This document shows positions 8,620 through 16,970 of a DNA stretch of 64,000 bases, in pieces (the stretch's first letter is position 1; the number at the start of each line of letters is the position of its first letter). Under the pieces are notes generated by a model that was given only the letters and a program-made list of their open reading frames with translations, was not told the origin of the DNA and ran no database searches. A program made the translations under genes and the position numbers. Where the stretch lies: positions 806,001 to 870,000 of the forward strand of contig CANLNT010000001.1 of assembly GCA_947492825.1 (NCBI GenBank), read 5' to 3'. Source of the stretch: an uncultured Paracoccaceae bacterium (GTDB lineage Bacteria > Pseudomonadota > Alphaproteobacteria > Rhodobacterales > Rhodobacteraceae).

Positions 8620-8640
8620 ATTTGGTCAGAATAAAAAGAA

Positions 8641-8669
8641 GGCCCCGCTGGCAAAGGCGGGGCCTTTTT
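8641..8669 (+). terminator. Rho-independent terminator of the DUF2147 gene
   Basis: 8-bp stem GGCCCCGC/GCGGGGCC with an eight-base loop, followed by five T and preceded by an A-rich stretch, so it may work in both directions against the convergent transglycosylase gene. Confidence 0.9.
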
Positions 8670-8709
8670 CGTCGGTTCATTGGTATTTCAGTGACGTTCA
8701 GAGAACGCT

Positions 8710-9195
8710 TTAGCGTCCACACAATTCCCGGTTCAGCAGCCCGGTCTCAACCAGCATGCAGCGGTCCCGTGCTTCGAAATAGTAGCCGCGCGCGTACCAC
8801 ATGACCGCCCGCGTCTCGTCCCCGTCGGACACGAGCCACGCGCCGCGCAGGTATTTGCCCGCGTAGCGGAGTGTGACCTCTGGGTCGAGCAGTTCGGACG
8901 GCGGGCCACGGTGGCCCATGGTGCGGGCCGTCTCTGGCAGAATTTGCATCATGCCCCAATAAGGACCGTTGCGCGCGCGGGGGCGGTAGTCGCTTTCACG
9001 CTGGATCACCCGGTGGATCAGGCTGGCGGGGATGTCATGAAAATCCGCGTATTCGTTGATAAGCGCGCGTAATTCCGGTGTTTCATTGGGATACAGCCCC
9101 GGCTCTGCCTGACGGGTGACAGCGGGTGCTGGCTTGCGACCGCAAGCGGGCAAGGCCAGGAGCATCAAGATTGCGGTGCGGCGTTCAAATATCAT
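8710..9195 (-). CDS. Lytic transglycosylase (SLT family) lipoprotein
   Basis: A 161-residue peptidoglycan lytic transglycosylase that cleaves the MurNAc-GlcNAc bond to form anhydro-MurNAc ends. The N-terminus MIFERRTAILMLLALPACG has a lipobox-like LPAC, suggesting an outer-membrane lipoprotein. The SLT domain shows the catalytic Glu in IQRESDYRPRARN, then YWGMMQILPETARTMG and the late LRYAGKYLRGAW segment. The ATG at 9195 has a strong GGAGGAG upstream, so a longer frame to 9273 is rejected. It lies alone among the his genes, sharing their strand. Confidence 0.9.
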   Translation of the reverse strand: MIFERRTAILMLLALPACGRKPAPAVTRQAEPGLYPNETPELRALINEYADFHDIPASLIHRVIQRESDYRPRARNGPYWGMMQILPETARTMGHRGPPSELLDPEVTLRYAGKYLRGAWLVSDGDETRAVMWYARGYYFEARDRCMLVETGLLNRELCGR

Positions 9196-9294
9196 GGCTC
9201 CTCCTAGCAGAATGTTGCCGTCTTGCGCAGCCTGAAAGCAATGGCCAGACAAGCGGTGGCAATCTTGCGCCAAGGTCTTTGCTTAACGTATTGC

Positions 9295-9318
9295 TTAATT
9301 AACGAATGTGTTTATTAA
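9295..9318. promoter_or_regulatory. Candidate operator of the ArsR-type regulator
   Basis: Near-perfect inverted repeat TTAATTAA-N8-TTTATTAA ending six bases before the start codon at 9325. AT-rich palindromes like this are typical ArsR-family operators. Its place over the ribosome-binding region fits autorepression. Confidence 0.5.
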
Positions 9319-9324
9319 GGGACC

Positions 9325-9663
9325 ATGACCCTCGAATCCCACCTTGATCAGACATTTGCAGCACTGGCGCATCCCACGCGGCGCGCAATTCTTGCGCGAT
9401 TGGCGCAGGGCGATGCTACGGTCAAAGATCTGGCCGCCCCGTTTGAGATGAGCCTGCCTGCGGTGTCGCGGCACATCAAGGTTCTGGAAGAGGCGGGGCT
9501 GATCTCTCGTGGGCGCAACGCGCAGTTTCGGCCCTGCAAGCTGAACCCCGAACCAGTCCGCGCTGTGGCAGATTGGGCCGCGCAATATCAGCACATCTGG
9601 GGCGCGCGATTTGATGCAATGGACGATGTTTTGAAAGCAATGAAGGACAAGACTGATGAGTGA
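9325..9663 (+). CDS. ArsR-family transcriptional regulator
   Basis: A 112-residue winged-helix regulator. HPTRRAILARLAQGDATVKDLAAPFEMSLPAVSRHIKVLEEAGLISRGR spans the recognition helix and wing. No Cys cluster for metal sensing is visible, so it belongs to the non-metal subgroup often paired with SRPBCC (Aha1-like) proteins. It overlaps the following SRPBCC gene by eight bases and is surely co-transcribed. A palindrome just before the start codon suggests autorepression. The inducing signal is unknown. Confidence 0.92.
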   Translation: MTLESHLDQTFAALAHPTRRAILARLAQGDATVKDLAAPFEMSLPAVSRHIKVLEEAGLISRGRNAQFRPCKLNPEPVRAVADWAAQYQHIWGARFDAMDDVLKAMKDKTDE

Positions 9664-10135
9664 CACGCAAAACTGGGCGCGGATAGAGCGCACATTTGAC
9701 GCCGCAATTGACGCGGTTTGGGCCATGTGGACCGATCCAGCCATGTTCCAGAAATGGTATGGTCCGATGGGTATGACGGTGCCGATGGCGGAAATGGATG
9801 TACGTGTGGGCGGCACTCGCAAAATCGCGATGGAAATGGTGACACCTGACCGGACGATGAAGATGTATTTCACCGGCGTCTATAAAGAGGTCAATCCGAC
9901 CAGCCGTCTTGTCTATACCGAAGCCATGTGCGACGCCGATGGTACATTGATCCCGCCGTCGCAGATGGGCATGCCCGAAGGCACGCCAGATATCACCGAA
10001 GTCATTGTGGAACTCCGTGCCGAGGGCGACAAGACCGCCATGACAATGGTGCATGTGGGCGTGCCAGCCGGATCACCGGGCGAAGGCGGCTGGAATCAGG
10101 CGATCGACAAGCTGGCTGAAATGCTCGCCGCCTAG
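9656..10135 (+). CDS. SRPBCC (AHSA1-like) protein
   Basis: A 159-residue START/Bet v1-like ligand-binding protein. The family pattern is clear: IERTFDAAIDAVWAMWTDPAMFQKWYGP, then DVRVGGTRKIAMEM, YFTGVYKEVNPTSRLVYTE, and the C-terminal helix GGWNQAIDKLAEMLA. The hydrophobic cavity between sheet and helix binds unknown small ligands. Overlap with the ArsR gene suggests the regulator controls it. Its 3' end overlaps hisH convergently by four bases. Confidence 0.92.
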   Translation: MSDTQNWARIERTFDAAIDAVWAMWTDPAMFQKWYGPMGMTVPMAEMDVRVGGTRKIAMEMVTPDRTMKMYFTGVYKEVNPTSRLVYTEAMCDADGTLIPPSQMGMPEGTPDITEVIVELRAEGDKTAMTMVHVGVPAGSPGEGGWNQAIDKLAEMLAA

Positions 10136-10764
10136 GGTGCCCACCGCAGGAAGTTTGCGATCATGCGCAAACCCGCGTCCTGGCTTTTCTCAGGATGGAA
10201 CTGCGCACCAATGATCGTGTCGCGGCCCACCAGGGCCGTGACGTCACCGCCATAGTCGACGTGTGCCAAAACATGAGCGGGGTCAGCGGCTTGCACGGCA
10301 AAGCTATGCACGAAATAGGCGTGATCGCCTGATCTGATCCCATCCAGCACCGGGTGTGGCTGGTCAATCACCAAATTGTTCCACCCCATGTGCGGCACCT
10401 TCAGCCCCGGTGCATCAATTGCGCGGATGTCGCCGGGCACCCAGCCAAAGCCGGGCGTTTCCTGATACTCATGACCGGTCGTTGCCAGCATCTGCATCCC
10501 GACGCAAATCCCGAAGAATGGCACTGCGCGCTGCTCCACGCTCTCGATGATCGCTTCGGCCAGTGCGGTACGGCCAAACAGTTCTGCCCGGCAATGCGGG
10601 AAAGCGCCGTCGCCGGGCAGCACGATCCGGTCGGCACGGGCCACCACATCGGCATCAGAGGTCACGACCACTGGGCCGCTGCCAACTTCTGCCGCCATAC
10701 GTTCAAATGCCTTTTGCGCCGAATGCAGATTGCCGCTGTCGTAGTCGACAAGAACCGTTGTCAC
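10132..10764 (-). CDS. hisH: Imidazole glycerol phosphate synthase glutaminase subunit HisH
   Basis: A 210-residue class I glutamine amidotransferase that makes ammonia for HisF. The nucleophile Cys lies in FFGICVGMQ, and the His-x-Glu pair in [10 protein letters not shown]. It starts [20 protein letters not shown], as in the family. The start overlaps the hisB stop by four bases (ATGA), so the two genes are translationally coupled. Its partner HisF is encoded 5 kb downstream in the same orientation. Confidence 0.97.
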   Translation of the reverse strand: MTTVLVDYDSGNLHSAQKAFERMAAEVGSGPVVVTSDADVVARADRIVLPGDGAFPHCRAELFGRTALAEAIIESVEQRAVPFFGICVGMQMLATTGHEYQETPGFGWVPGDIRAIDAPGLKVPHMGWNNLVIDQPHPVLDGIRSGDHAYFVHSFAVQAADPAHVLAHVDYGGDVTALVGRDTIIGAQFHPEKSQDAGLRMIANFLRWAP

Positions 10765-11348
10765 AGCGCACCTTTGGTGGATGGGATCGCATCCGCCTTG
10801 CGCGGATCGGTTTCGAGCGCATCACGCAAAGACCGGGCCACCGCTTTGAAAGCGGCCTCTGTGATGTGGTGGGCGTTGAAACCATGCAGCTTGTCGATGT
10901 GCAGTGTGATCCCGCCATGCGTGCTGAAGGCCTGAAAAAATTCGCGCACCAATTCGGTGTCGAACGTGCCGATCTTGCCAAAGGGCAACTCCAGATTGCA
11001 GATCAGATAGGGCCGCGCTGACAGGTCCAGCGCACAACGCACCTGCGCGTCATCCATTGCGAGATGGCAGGAACCGTAACGCACGATGCCCTTTTTGTCG
11101 CCCATGGCTTGCGTTAGAGCTTGACCCAGCGCGATGCCCACGTCCTCGACGGTGTGGTGATCATCAATGTGCAGATCACCCGACGCCCGCACATTCATGT
11201 CAATCAACGCATGGCGCGACAGCTGGTCCAGCATGTGGTCAAAAAAGCCCACGCCGGTCTGGTTGTCGTAACGGCCCGTGCCATCAAGATTGATGGTGAC
11301 GGTGATATCCGTCTCGGCAGTTTTGCGGGTGATCGTTGCCTTGCGCAT
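10761..11348 (-). CDS. hisB: Imidazoleglycerol-phosphate dehydratase HisB
   Basis: A 195-residue monofunctional dehydratase that converts imidazole glycerol phosphate to imidazole acetol phosphate with two Mn ions. The His-rich metal motifs [14 protein letters not shown] and [16 protein letters not shown] are visible, as is [16 protein letters not shown] near the N-terminus. There is no fused histidinol-phosphatase domain, as usual in Alphaproteobacteria. It is the first gene of the hisB-hisH pair on the minus strand, about 150 bases downstream of tRNA-Gly. Confidence 0.97.
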   Translation of the reverse strand: MRKATITRKTAETDITVTINLDGTGRYDNQTGVGFFDHMLDQLSRHALIDMNVRASGDLHIDDHHTVEDVGIALGQALTQAMGDKKGIVRYGSCHLAMDDAQVRCALDLSARPYLICNLELPFGKIGTFDTELVREFFQAFSTHGGITLHIDKLHGFNAHHITEAAFKAVARSLRDALETDPRKADAIPSTKGAL

Positions 11349-11463
11349 CCGTCTCTCCGTTGGTGTTCACGCGGCTTATAGGGGCAGGCGCAGGCCGCGC
11401 CAAGCTACGCGATGCCCGAATGTCTAAGCCGTGACCAGATCGCACCGGCCTAGAACGAAACAA

Positions 11464-11484
11464 GGCCGCGCAAGCAGCGCGGCC
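11464..11484 (-). terminator. Terminator of the tRNA-Gly transcript
   Basis: On the minus strand a perfect 8-bp stem GGCCGCGC/GCGCGGCC with a five-base loop is followed by TTGTTT. It lies 14 bases past the tRNA 3' end. Confidence 0.75.
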
Positions 11485-11497
11485 TTTGGTTTCGAAT

Positions 11498-11572
11498 TGG
11501 AGCGGGCGATGAGATTCGAACTCACGACCCTAACCTTGGCAAGGTTATGCTCTACCCCTGAGCTACGCCCGC
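11498..11572 (-). tRNA. tRNA-Gly (GCC anticodon)
   Basis: The minus strand folds into a 75-nt class I tRNA including encoded CCA. The acceptor stem is GCGGGCG/CGCCCGC with discriminator T. The D-arm is GCTC/GAGC, the anticodon stem AACCT/AGGTT with loop TGCCA containing GCC, and the T-arm GTGAG-TTCGAAT-CTCAT (last pair wobble). Confidence 0.96.
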
Positions 11573-11593
11573 GCGCCAATTCGTGAGGCGTGA

Positions 11594-11621
11594 TCTATAA
11601 ACACTTCGCAGTCTGCGCAAG
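11594..11621 (-). promoter_or_regulatory. Promoter of tRNA-Gly
   Basis: On the minus strand CTTGCG (11616-11621) and TATAGA (11594-11599) with a 16-base spacer, ending 22 bases before the tRNA 5' end. Confidence 0.5.
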
Positions 11622-11640
11622 ACCAAAATCGCACATTTTC

Positions 11641-12468
11641 TCAATTTGTGGGGTCTGACGTGGCAGAGCCTGTGTTCTCAAAAACCTGGGTCTTCAGGCC
11701 GACATCTTCGCTATGGGCGATAACGCCGTTCGGGGCCAGCAAAAGCAGTCCATAGGCCGGTGGTTCGTCGATTGAAAGCGATGAATTGACGTCATCAAAG
11801 TCGAGGACGCCTTGATGGCAGGGGCTTTTGAACATGGTCCAGGGCACGCCTCGGCTGCTGCCAGAAATGGTGCGGTGGACATGACCACAAAAGAGATGCG
11901 TGGACGGGTGCGCTGCCAAAAGGTTCAGCAATGCGTCACCATCCGCAAGTTTGATTGCATCCATGCCAACAATTCCGGTGTCAAACGGCGGATGATGGGT
12001 GAAAATCAGCGGGATGCGTCCATCAGCGCTTTCAAGCGCCGTACGCAGCCAGCCCATGCGGTCAGCGCACAAAAGTCCGCTGTGGTGTCCTGCGGGATAG
12101 GGTGGGCCGTCGAGCGTATCCAGTGTGATGATGCGGTGTCCCCCGACGTCCATGACATGTTGGATATGACCATGGGCCGTTTGCGGTGCATCGGGGAAGC
12201 AATTTAGAAACGCATCGCGTCGGTCGTGGTTGCCCATCATCGGGACTACCGGCATCGGGACAGGGGCCAGGGCGTCTCGCAACCGTTCATATTGTGCGGG
12301 CAGGCCATGATGGGTCAGATCACCCATCAACACCATCGCCGCCGCGTCGCCGTGGTCGGCGAGGGCCGCGTCGCGCACCATCTCAAACCGCGCCAGCGGG
12401 TCCAGCCCGATGATATTCTGATCAGGCCGGGTGATGTGCAGGTCGGTGATGACTATGATCTTTTGCAT
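11641..12468 (-). CDS. Metallophosphoesterase (CpdA-like phosphodiesterase)
   Basis: A 275-residue calcineurin-type metallophosphoesterase. All five metal motifs are present in order: TDLHI, LMGDLTHHG, MGNHDRR, THHPPF and FCGHVHR. This arrangement and length match class III cyclic-nucleotide phosphodiesterases such as CpdA, so hydrolysis of cAMP or a related phosphodiester is likely but not proven. No signal peptide is seen, so it is cytoplasmic. It lies alone between tRNA-Gly and the VOC gene. Confidence 0.9.
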   Translation of the reverse strand: MQKIIVITDLHITRPDQNIIGLDPLARFEMVRDAALADHGDAAAMVLMGDLTHHGLPAQYERLRDALAPVPMPVVPMMGNHDRRDAFLNCFPDAPQTAHGHIQHVMDVGGHRIITLDTLDGPPYPAGHHSGLLCADRMGWLRTALESADGRIPLIFTHHPPFDTGIVGMDAIKLADGDALLNLLAAHPSTHLFCGHVHRTISGSSRGVPWTMFKSPCHQGVLDFDDVNSSLSIDEPPAYGLLLLAPNGVIAHSEDVGLKTQVFENTGSATSDPTN

Positions 12469-12503
12469 GCCGCATCAAAGGCGCAAATCCCATCGCAAGG
12501 CAA

Positions 12504-12887
12504 TCAGGATTCGGAAAATTCGATCAAATCCCAGCGGTTGCCAAAAGGGTCCTGAAAAACCGCAACAGTGCCATAGGGTTCACGGCGTGGCGCTTCTTCG
12601 AATGTGACACCTTGTGTCAGCATTCGGGCGTGATCGGCGGCAAAATCATCGGTTTGCAGAAACAGCCAGACCCGTCCGCCGCCTTGGCGACCGACAAAGG
12701 CCGCTTGGTCGCCCACGGCGCGGGCCAGCAGAAACGCAGTTTGCGCGCCCGGCGGTGCGACGCGGACCCAACGCTTGCCGCCACCCAGGTCGGTATCTTC
12801 GAGCAGCTCAAACCCCATCGGGCCGGTAAAGAACGCGATGCCGGCGTCATAATCCGGGACGAGGATCGCGACGAGATGCAGTTTCAA
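12504..12887 (-). CDS. VOC-family (glyoxalase-like) protein
   Basis: A 127-residue vicinal-oxygen-chelate protein. The paired beta-alpha-beta-beta-beta modules are visible: VAILVPDYDAGIAFFTGPMGFELLEDT and, later, YGTVAVFQDPFGNRWDLIEF with the conserved DPFGN. The substrate is unknown; the fold covers glyoxalases, dioxygenases and resistance proteins. The start ATG overlaps the stop of the DUF2314 gene, so it is the last gene of the pyc operon. Confidence 0.9.
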   Translation of the reverse strand: MKLHLVAILVPDYDAGIAFFTGPMGFELLEDTDLGGGKRWVRVAPPGAQTAFLLARAVGDQAAFVGRQGGGRVWLFLQTDDFAADHARMLTQGVTFEEAPRREPYGTVAVFQDPFGNRWDLIEFSES

Positions 12888-13405
12888 CTGCAGGTCCAGT
12901 CGGCCTCGAACGGCGGCTTTGCCAGATCGTTCAGCTGATCCAGACTTGCGGCATCGCCCTGCTGTTCAAGTATCACACGCGTTGTGTAATTGCCGTATTG
13001 CGCCCCGCTTGGGTGATACCACGCCCAGTCCACGATCATGTCATAGTCAAAACCGATCTGATCCCCAAGGTTCAGACCGGGAAGAGCATGCGGTTGATTT
13101 GCCAAAAGTCCGGCAAACTCTGCCCCGTCCCACGCTGCAAAAGGGTTCACCCAGATGATTTCATGCGTCATCTCGGGGTGATCCACTGGGATCTTCACTT
13201 TCAGCAAGCCGCCACCTGGGCCATAGCCTTCGTCATCAACGGCTTGGCACAGGAATAGGGGCAGCGACTTTTGCGCCGCTGCAATGGCAGCATTCATCGT
13301 CGGATCGTCAGACCCAAATGGCGTGACTGGATCACCGCTTGCCTGCCCATGCGCTTGGCCAGCGCAGGCAAGAGTGACTGCCACGATGGTGTGTCGCAAC
13401 ATCAC
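12884..13405 (-). CDS. Exported DUF2314 protein
   Basis: A 173-residue protein with a signal peptide (MLRHTIVAVTLACAGQAHGQ) and a DUF2314 domain: DDPTMNAAIAAAQKSLPLFL, HEIIWVNPF, GLLANQPHALPGLNLGDQIGF, IVDWAWY. The function of the domain is unknown. A final Cys pair context (LFLCQAV, WTCS) could form a disulphide in the periplasm. It overlaps pyc by four bases upstream and the VOC gene by four downstream, so all three are translationally coupled even though the products act in different compartments. Confidence 0.88.
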   Translation of the reverse strand: MMLRHTIVAVTLACAGQAHGQASGDPVTPFGSDDPTMNAAIAAAQKSLPLFLCQAVDDEGYGPGGGLLKVKIPVDHPEMTHEIIWVNPFAAWDGAEFAGLLANQPHALPGLNLGDQIGFDYDMIVDWAWYHPSGAQYGNYTTRVILEQQGDAASLDQLNDLAKPPFEADWTCS

Positions 13406-16400
13406 TCCAACTCGACCAGCAAATCCTTGGCGTCGATTTGGCCGCCAGCGGTGACATGCACCGCCTTGACCACCGCGTCGCGTTCGGCGTGGATGCCGGT
13501 TTCCATCTTCATTGCCTCGATGGTCAGCAGCAGATCGCCTGCCTTGACCTCTTTGCCCGCTGTCGCTGCCACAGTTGCGACAACACCGGGCATTGGTGCG
13601 CCGATGTGGTTCGCGTTGCCGTCTTCCGCCTTGGGGCGGCTGATCTTGTCGGCGGCGGCCAGGCGGTTCATCACGCGAATGGTGCGGGGCTGGCCGTTGA
13701 GTTCAAAGAAGACTTTGACCTCGCCATCCTCGTTCATGTCAGATGTCGCCTGCATGCGGATTTCGAGCGTTTTGCCGGGGTCAATCTCTGCTGTGATCTC
13801 TTCGCCCGGTTCCATGCCGTAAAAGAACGTCTTAGTCGGCAGGGTCCGCACGGGGCCGTAGGTCCGGTGACGACCCATGTAGTCAAGGAACACTTTGGGG
13901 TACATCAGATAGCCGTTCAGATCCTCGTCATCGACCGGTTTGCCATCCAGTTGCTGAGAAAGGTCCGCGCGTGTCGCCTCTAGGTCGACGGGTTCAAGGT
14001 GCTTGCCGGGGCGATCGGTTGACGGTTTTTCACCCTTGAGCACCTTTTTCTGGATCGCCTTTGGCCAGCCGCCGGGCGGTTGGCCCAGGCTGCCCTTCAT
14101 CATGTCGACAACACTGTCAGGGAAAACCACCTCGGTCTTAGGGTCTTCCACATCGTCGCGGGTCAGGTTCTGGCTGACCATCATCAGCGCCATGTCACCG
14201 ACCACCTTCGAGGACGGTGTGACCTTGACGATATCGCCGAACATCTGGTTCACATCTGCATAGGTCTGTGCGACCTCGTGCCAGCGTTCTTCCAGCCCAA
14301 GTGACCGGGCCTGCGCCTTGAGGTTGGTGAACTGACCGCCGGGCATCTCGTGCAGGTAAACCTCTGACGCGGGCGCTTGCAGCCCGGATTCAAAGGCGAG
14401 GTAATGTGCGCGCACACTTTCCCAATAGTTGGAAATCTCGCGGATCGCGCTGACATCCAGCCCGGTGTCCCGCTCGCTGCCTTTGAGCGCCTCAACAATC
14501 GACCCCAGCGTCGGCTGGCTGGTGTTGCCTGACAGCGCGTCCATCGCGCCATCGACGCAATCGACACCTGCAGCGGTGGCCGCCATGACCGTCGCAATGG
14601 CGGCACCAGACGTGTCATGCGTGTGGAAGTGGACGGGCAGGCCGACCTCTTCCTTGAGCGCCGTGATAAGGGCGGTGGCCGCGGCCGGTTTCAAGAGGCC
14701 CGCCATATCCTTGAGGCCCAGCACGTGTGCGCCTGCGGCCTCAAGCTCTTTGGCCATGCCGACGTAATATTTCAGGTCATACTTGCTGCGGTCGGGGTCC
14801 AGCAAATCGCCGGTGTAGCAGACCGTGCCTTCGCAGACCTTGTTCGCTTCGATCACCGCGTCCATTGCGACGCGCATGTTGTCCACCCAATTGAGGCTGT
14901 CGAAGACCCGGAACACATCCACGCCGCTGGCTGCGGCCTGCGCCACAAAGGCCTGCACCACATTGTCGGGGTAGTTGGTGTAGCCCACACCATTGCTGGC
15001 GCGCAGCAGCATTTGGGTCATGATGTTGGGCATGTTTGCGCGGATGTCGCGCAGGCGCTGCCAGGGGCATTCCTGCAGGAACCGGTAAGCCACATCAAAA
15101 GTCGCACCGCCCCAGCATTCCACGCTGAACAATTGGTTCATCTTGGCGGCATAGGTCGGTGCCACGCGGATCATGTCGATAGAGCGCATCCGCGTTGCCA
15201 GCAAAGACTGGTGCCCATCCCGCATAGTGGTGTCAGTGATCAGCAGTTGCGGCTGATCCTTCATCCATTGCGCCACCGCCTCTGGTCCGAAGTCATCCAG
15301 AATGTTGCGTGTGCCGGGGACCACATCGGTGGTGGGTTTGACCGGCGCTTTGGGGGGCTTGACGTCGGCGGCGGGGCGCGGACGGCCAGCGGTCTCAGGA
15401 TGCCCGTTTACGGTGATATCCGCGATATAGGTAAGGATCTTGGTGGCGCGGTCGCGGCGCTTGGAAAAGTTGAACAGGTCCGGCGTCTCGTCAATGAACT
15501 TGGTGTGGTATTCATTGTTCAGGAACGTCGGATGCTTCAGCAGGTTTTCCACAAAGGCAATGTTGGTGCTGACCCCGCGAATACGAAACTCGCGCAGGGC
15601 GCGGTCCATCCGTGCAATCGCCATCTCTGGTGTCGGGGCTTTCGCGGTGACCTTGGTCAGCAGACTGTCATAGTAGCGCGTGATCACAGCACCGGAATAG
15701 GCGGTGCCGCCGTCCAGACGGATGCCGGGGCCGGTGGCGGACCGGTAGGTGCCAATGCGGCCATAGTCGGGGATAAAGTTGTTTTGGGGGTCTTCTGTCG
15801 TGACCCGGCATTGCAGCGCGTGACCGTCCAGTTTGACGTCGTACTGGCTTGCGCAGCCGGTGGCTTCGACGATACTTTTGCCTTCGGCGATCAGGATTTG
15901 GGCGCGGACGATGTCGATGCCCGTGACCTCTTCGGTGACGGTGTGTTCCACCTGCACACGGGGGTTCACTTCGATGAAGTAGAACTCTCCACTGTCCATA
16001 TCCATCAGGAATTCGACCGTGCCCGCACATTCATAGTTCACATGCTGGCAGATTTTCTTGCCCAGATTGCAAAGCTGTTCGCGCTGGGTGCCAGACAAAT
16101 AGGGGGCCGGGGCGCGTTCAACGACCTTTTGGTTGCGACGCTGGACCGAACAATCGCGTTCCCACAGGTGATAAATCTGGCCCTGACTGTCGCCAAGGAT
16201 CTGCACCTCGACGTGGCGGGCACGCAGGATCATCTTTTCCAGATAGCCCTCGCCATTGCCAAAGGCCGCTTCTGCTTCGCGCCGGCCTTCCAGCACTTTC
16301 TCTTCCAACTCGTCCTCGGACATGATCGGGCGCATGCCGCGACCACCGCCGCCCCATGACGCCTTGAGCATCAAGGGATAGCCGACCTCTTTGGCCTCTT

Positions 16401-16845
16401 TCTTGATCGCGGCCATATCGTCGCCCAGTACCTCGGTGGCGGGGATCACAGGCACGCCCGCCTCAATCGCGACGCGGCGCGCGCTGGCCTTGTCGCCAAG
16501 CTTGCGCATGGTTTCGGCCTTGGGGCCGATGAAGGTGATGCCGTTGGCGGCACAGGCGTCGACAAACTCGGGGTTCTCGGACAACAAACCGTAGCCGGGG
16601 TGGATCGCATCTGCCCCGGACATTTTTGCGACGCGAATGATCTCTTCAATGCTGAGGTAGGCGGCAACGGGACCAAGGTCTTCACCGATGCGGTAAGCCT
16701 CGTCAGCCTTGAAACGGTGCAAGCCCAGCTTGTCCTCTTCAGCGAAAACCGCGACGGTCTTCTTTCCCATCTCGTTGGCAGCGCGCATGATGCGGATGGC
16801 GATTTCGCCGCGATTGGCAACGAGGATCTTGGTGAATTCGGACAA
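13402..16845 (-). CDS. pyc: Pyruvate carboxylase
   Basis: A 1147-residue biotin enzyme that carboxylates pyruvate to oxaloacetate with ATP and bicarbonate. The biotin carboxylase part starts FTKILVANRGEIAIRIMRA, with the ATP-grasp loop SWGGGGRGMR and FIEVNPRVQVEHTVTEEVT. The carboxyltransferase barrel starts near residue 530 (DTTMRDGHQSLLATRMR). The biotinyl Lys is about residue 1113 in EAMKMETG. The start is a TTG at 16845 with AAGGAG nine bases upstream, which gives the family N-terminus; no ATG fits. First gene of a three-gene operon. It replenishes the TCA cycle on C3 substrates. Confidence 0.98.
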   Translation of the reverse strand: MSEFTKILVANRGEIAIRIMRAANEMGKKTVAVFAEEDKLGLHRFKADEAYRIGEDLGPVAAYLSIEEIIRVAKMSGADAIHPGYGLLSENPEFVDACAANGITFIGPKAETMRKLGDKASARRVAIEAGVPVIPATEVLGDDMAAIKKEAKEVGYPLMLKASWGGGGRGMRPIMSEDELEEKVLEGRREAEAAFGNGEGYLEKMILRARHVEVQILGDSQGQIYHLWERDCSVQRRNQKVVERAPAPYLSGTQREQLCNLGKKICQHVNYECAGTVEFLMDMDSGEFYFIEVNPRVQVEHTVTEEVTGIDIVRAQILIAEGKSIVEATGCASQYDVKLDGHALQCRVTTEDPQNNFIPDYGRIGTYRSATGPGIRLDGGTAYSGAVITRYYDSLLTKVTAKAPTPEMAIARMDRALREFRIRGVSTNIAFVENLLKHPTFLNNEYHTKFIDETPDLFNFSKRRDRATKILTYIADITVNGHPETAGRPRPAADVKPPKAPVKPTTDVVPGTRNILDDFGPEAVAQWMKDQPQLLITDTTMRDGHQSLLATRMRSIDMIRVAPTYAAKMNQLFSVECWGGATFDVAYRFLQECPWQRLRDIRANMPNIMTQMLLRASNGVGYTNYPDNVVQAFVAQAAASGVDVFRVFDSLNWVDNMRVAMDAVIEANKVCEGTVCYTGDLLDPDRSKYDLKYYVGMAKELEAAGAHVLGLKDMAGLLKPAAATALITALKEEVGLPVHFHTHDTSGAAIATVMAATAAGVDCVDGAMDALSGNTSQPTLGSIVEALKGSERDTGLDVSAIREISNYWESVRAHYLAFESGLQAPASEVYLHEMPGGQFTNLKAQARSLGLEERWHEVAQTYADVNQMFGDIVKVTPSSKVVGDMALMMVSQNLTRDDVEDPKTEVVFPDSVVDMMKGSLGQPPGGWPKAIQKKVLKGEKPSTDRPGKHLEPVDLEATRADLSQQLDGKPVDDEDLNGYLMYPKVFLDYMGRHRTYGPVRTLPTKTFFYGMEPGEEITAEIDPGKTLEIRMQATSDMNEDGEVKVFFELNGQPRTIRVMNRLAAADKISRPKAEDGNANHIGAPMPGVVATVAATAGKEVKAGDLLLTIEAMKMETGIHAERDAVVKAVHVTAGGQIDAKDLLVELE

Positions 16846-16970
16846 GGGGAGGCTCCTTCTTCGCAGTTGCAGCATTGTTAAGGTGCCGATGCAGAGAGGT
16901 AAATACGGGTTTCTACGCTGTTTGCGCCCAAACTTGGCCGTTGACGATCATGCCGCGTAATAAAGTTACG

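Noticed and set aside
14617-16359. A 580-codon open frame on the plus strand
   Set aside because: It is antisense to pyruvate carboxylase, has no family features and reflects the high GC of the gene beneath.
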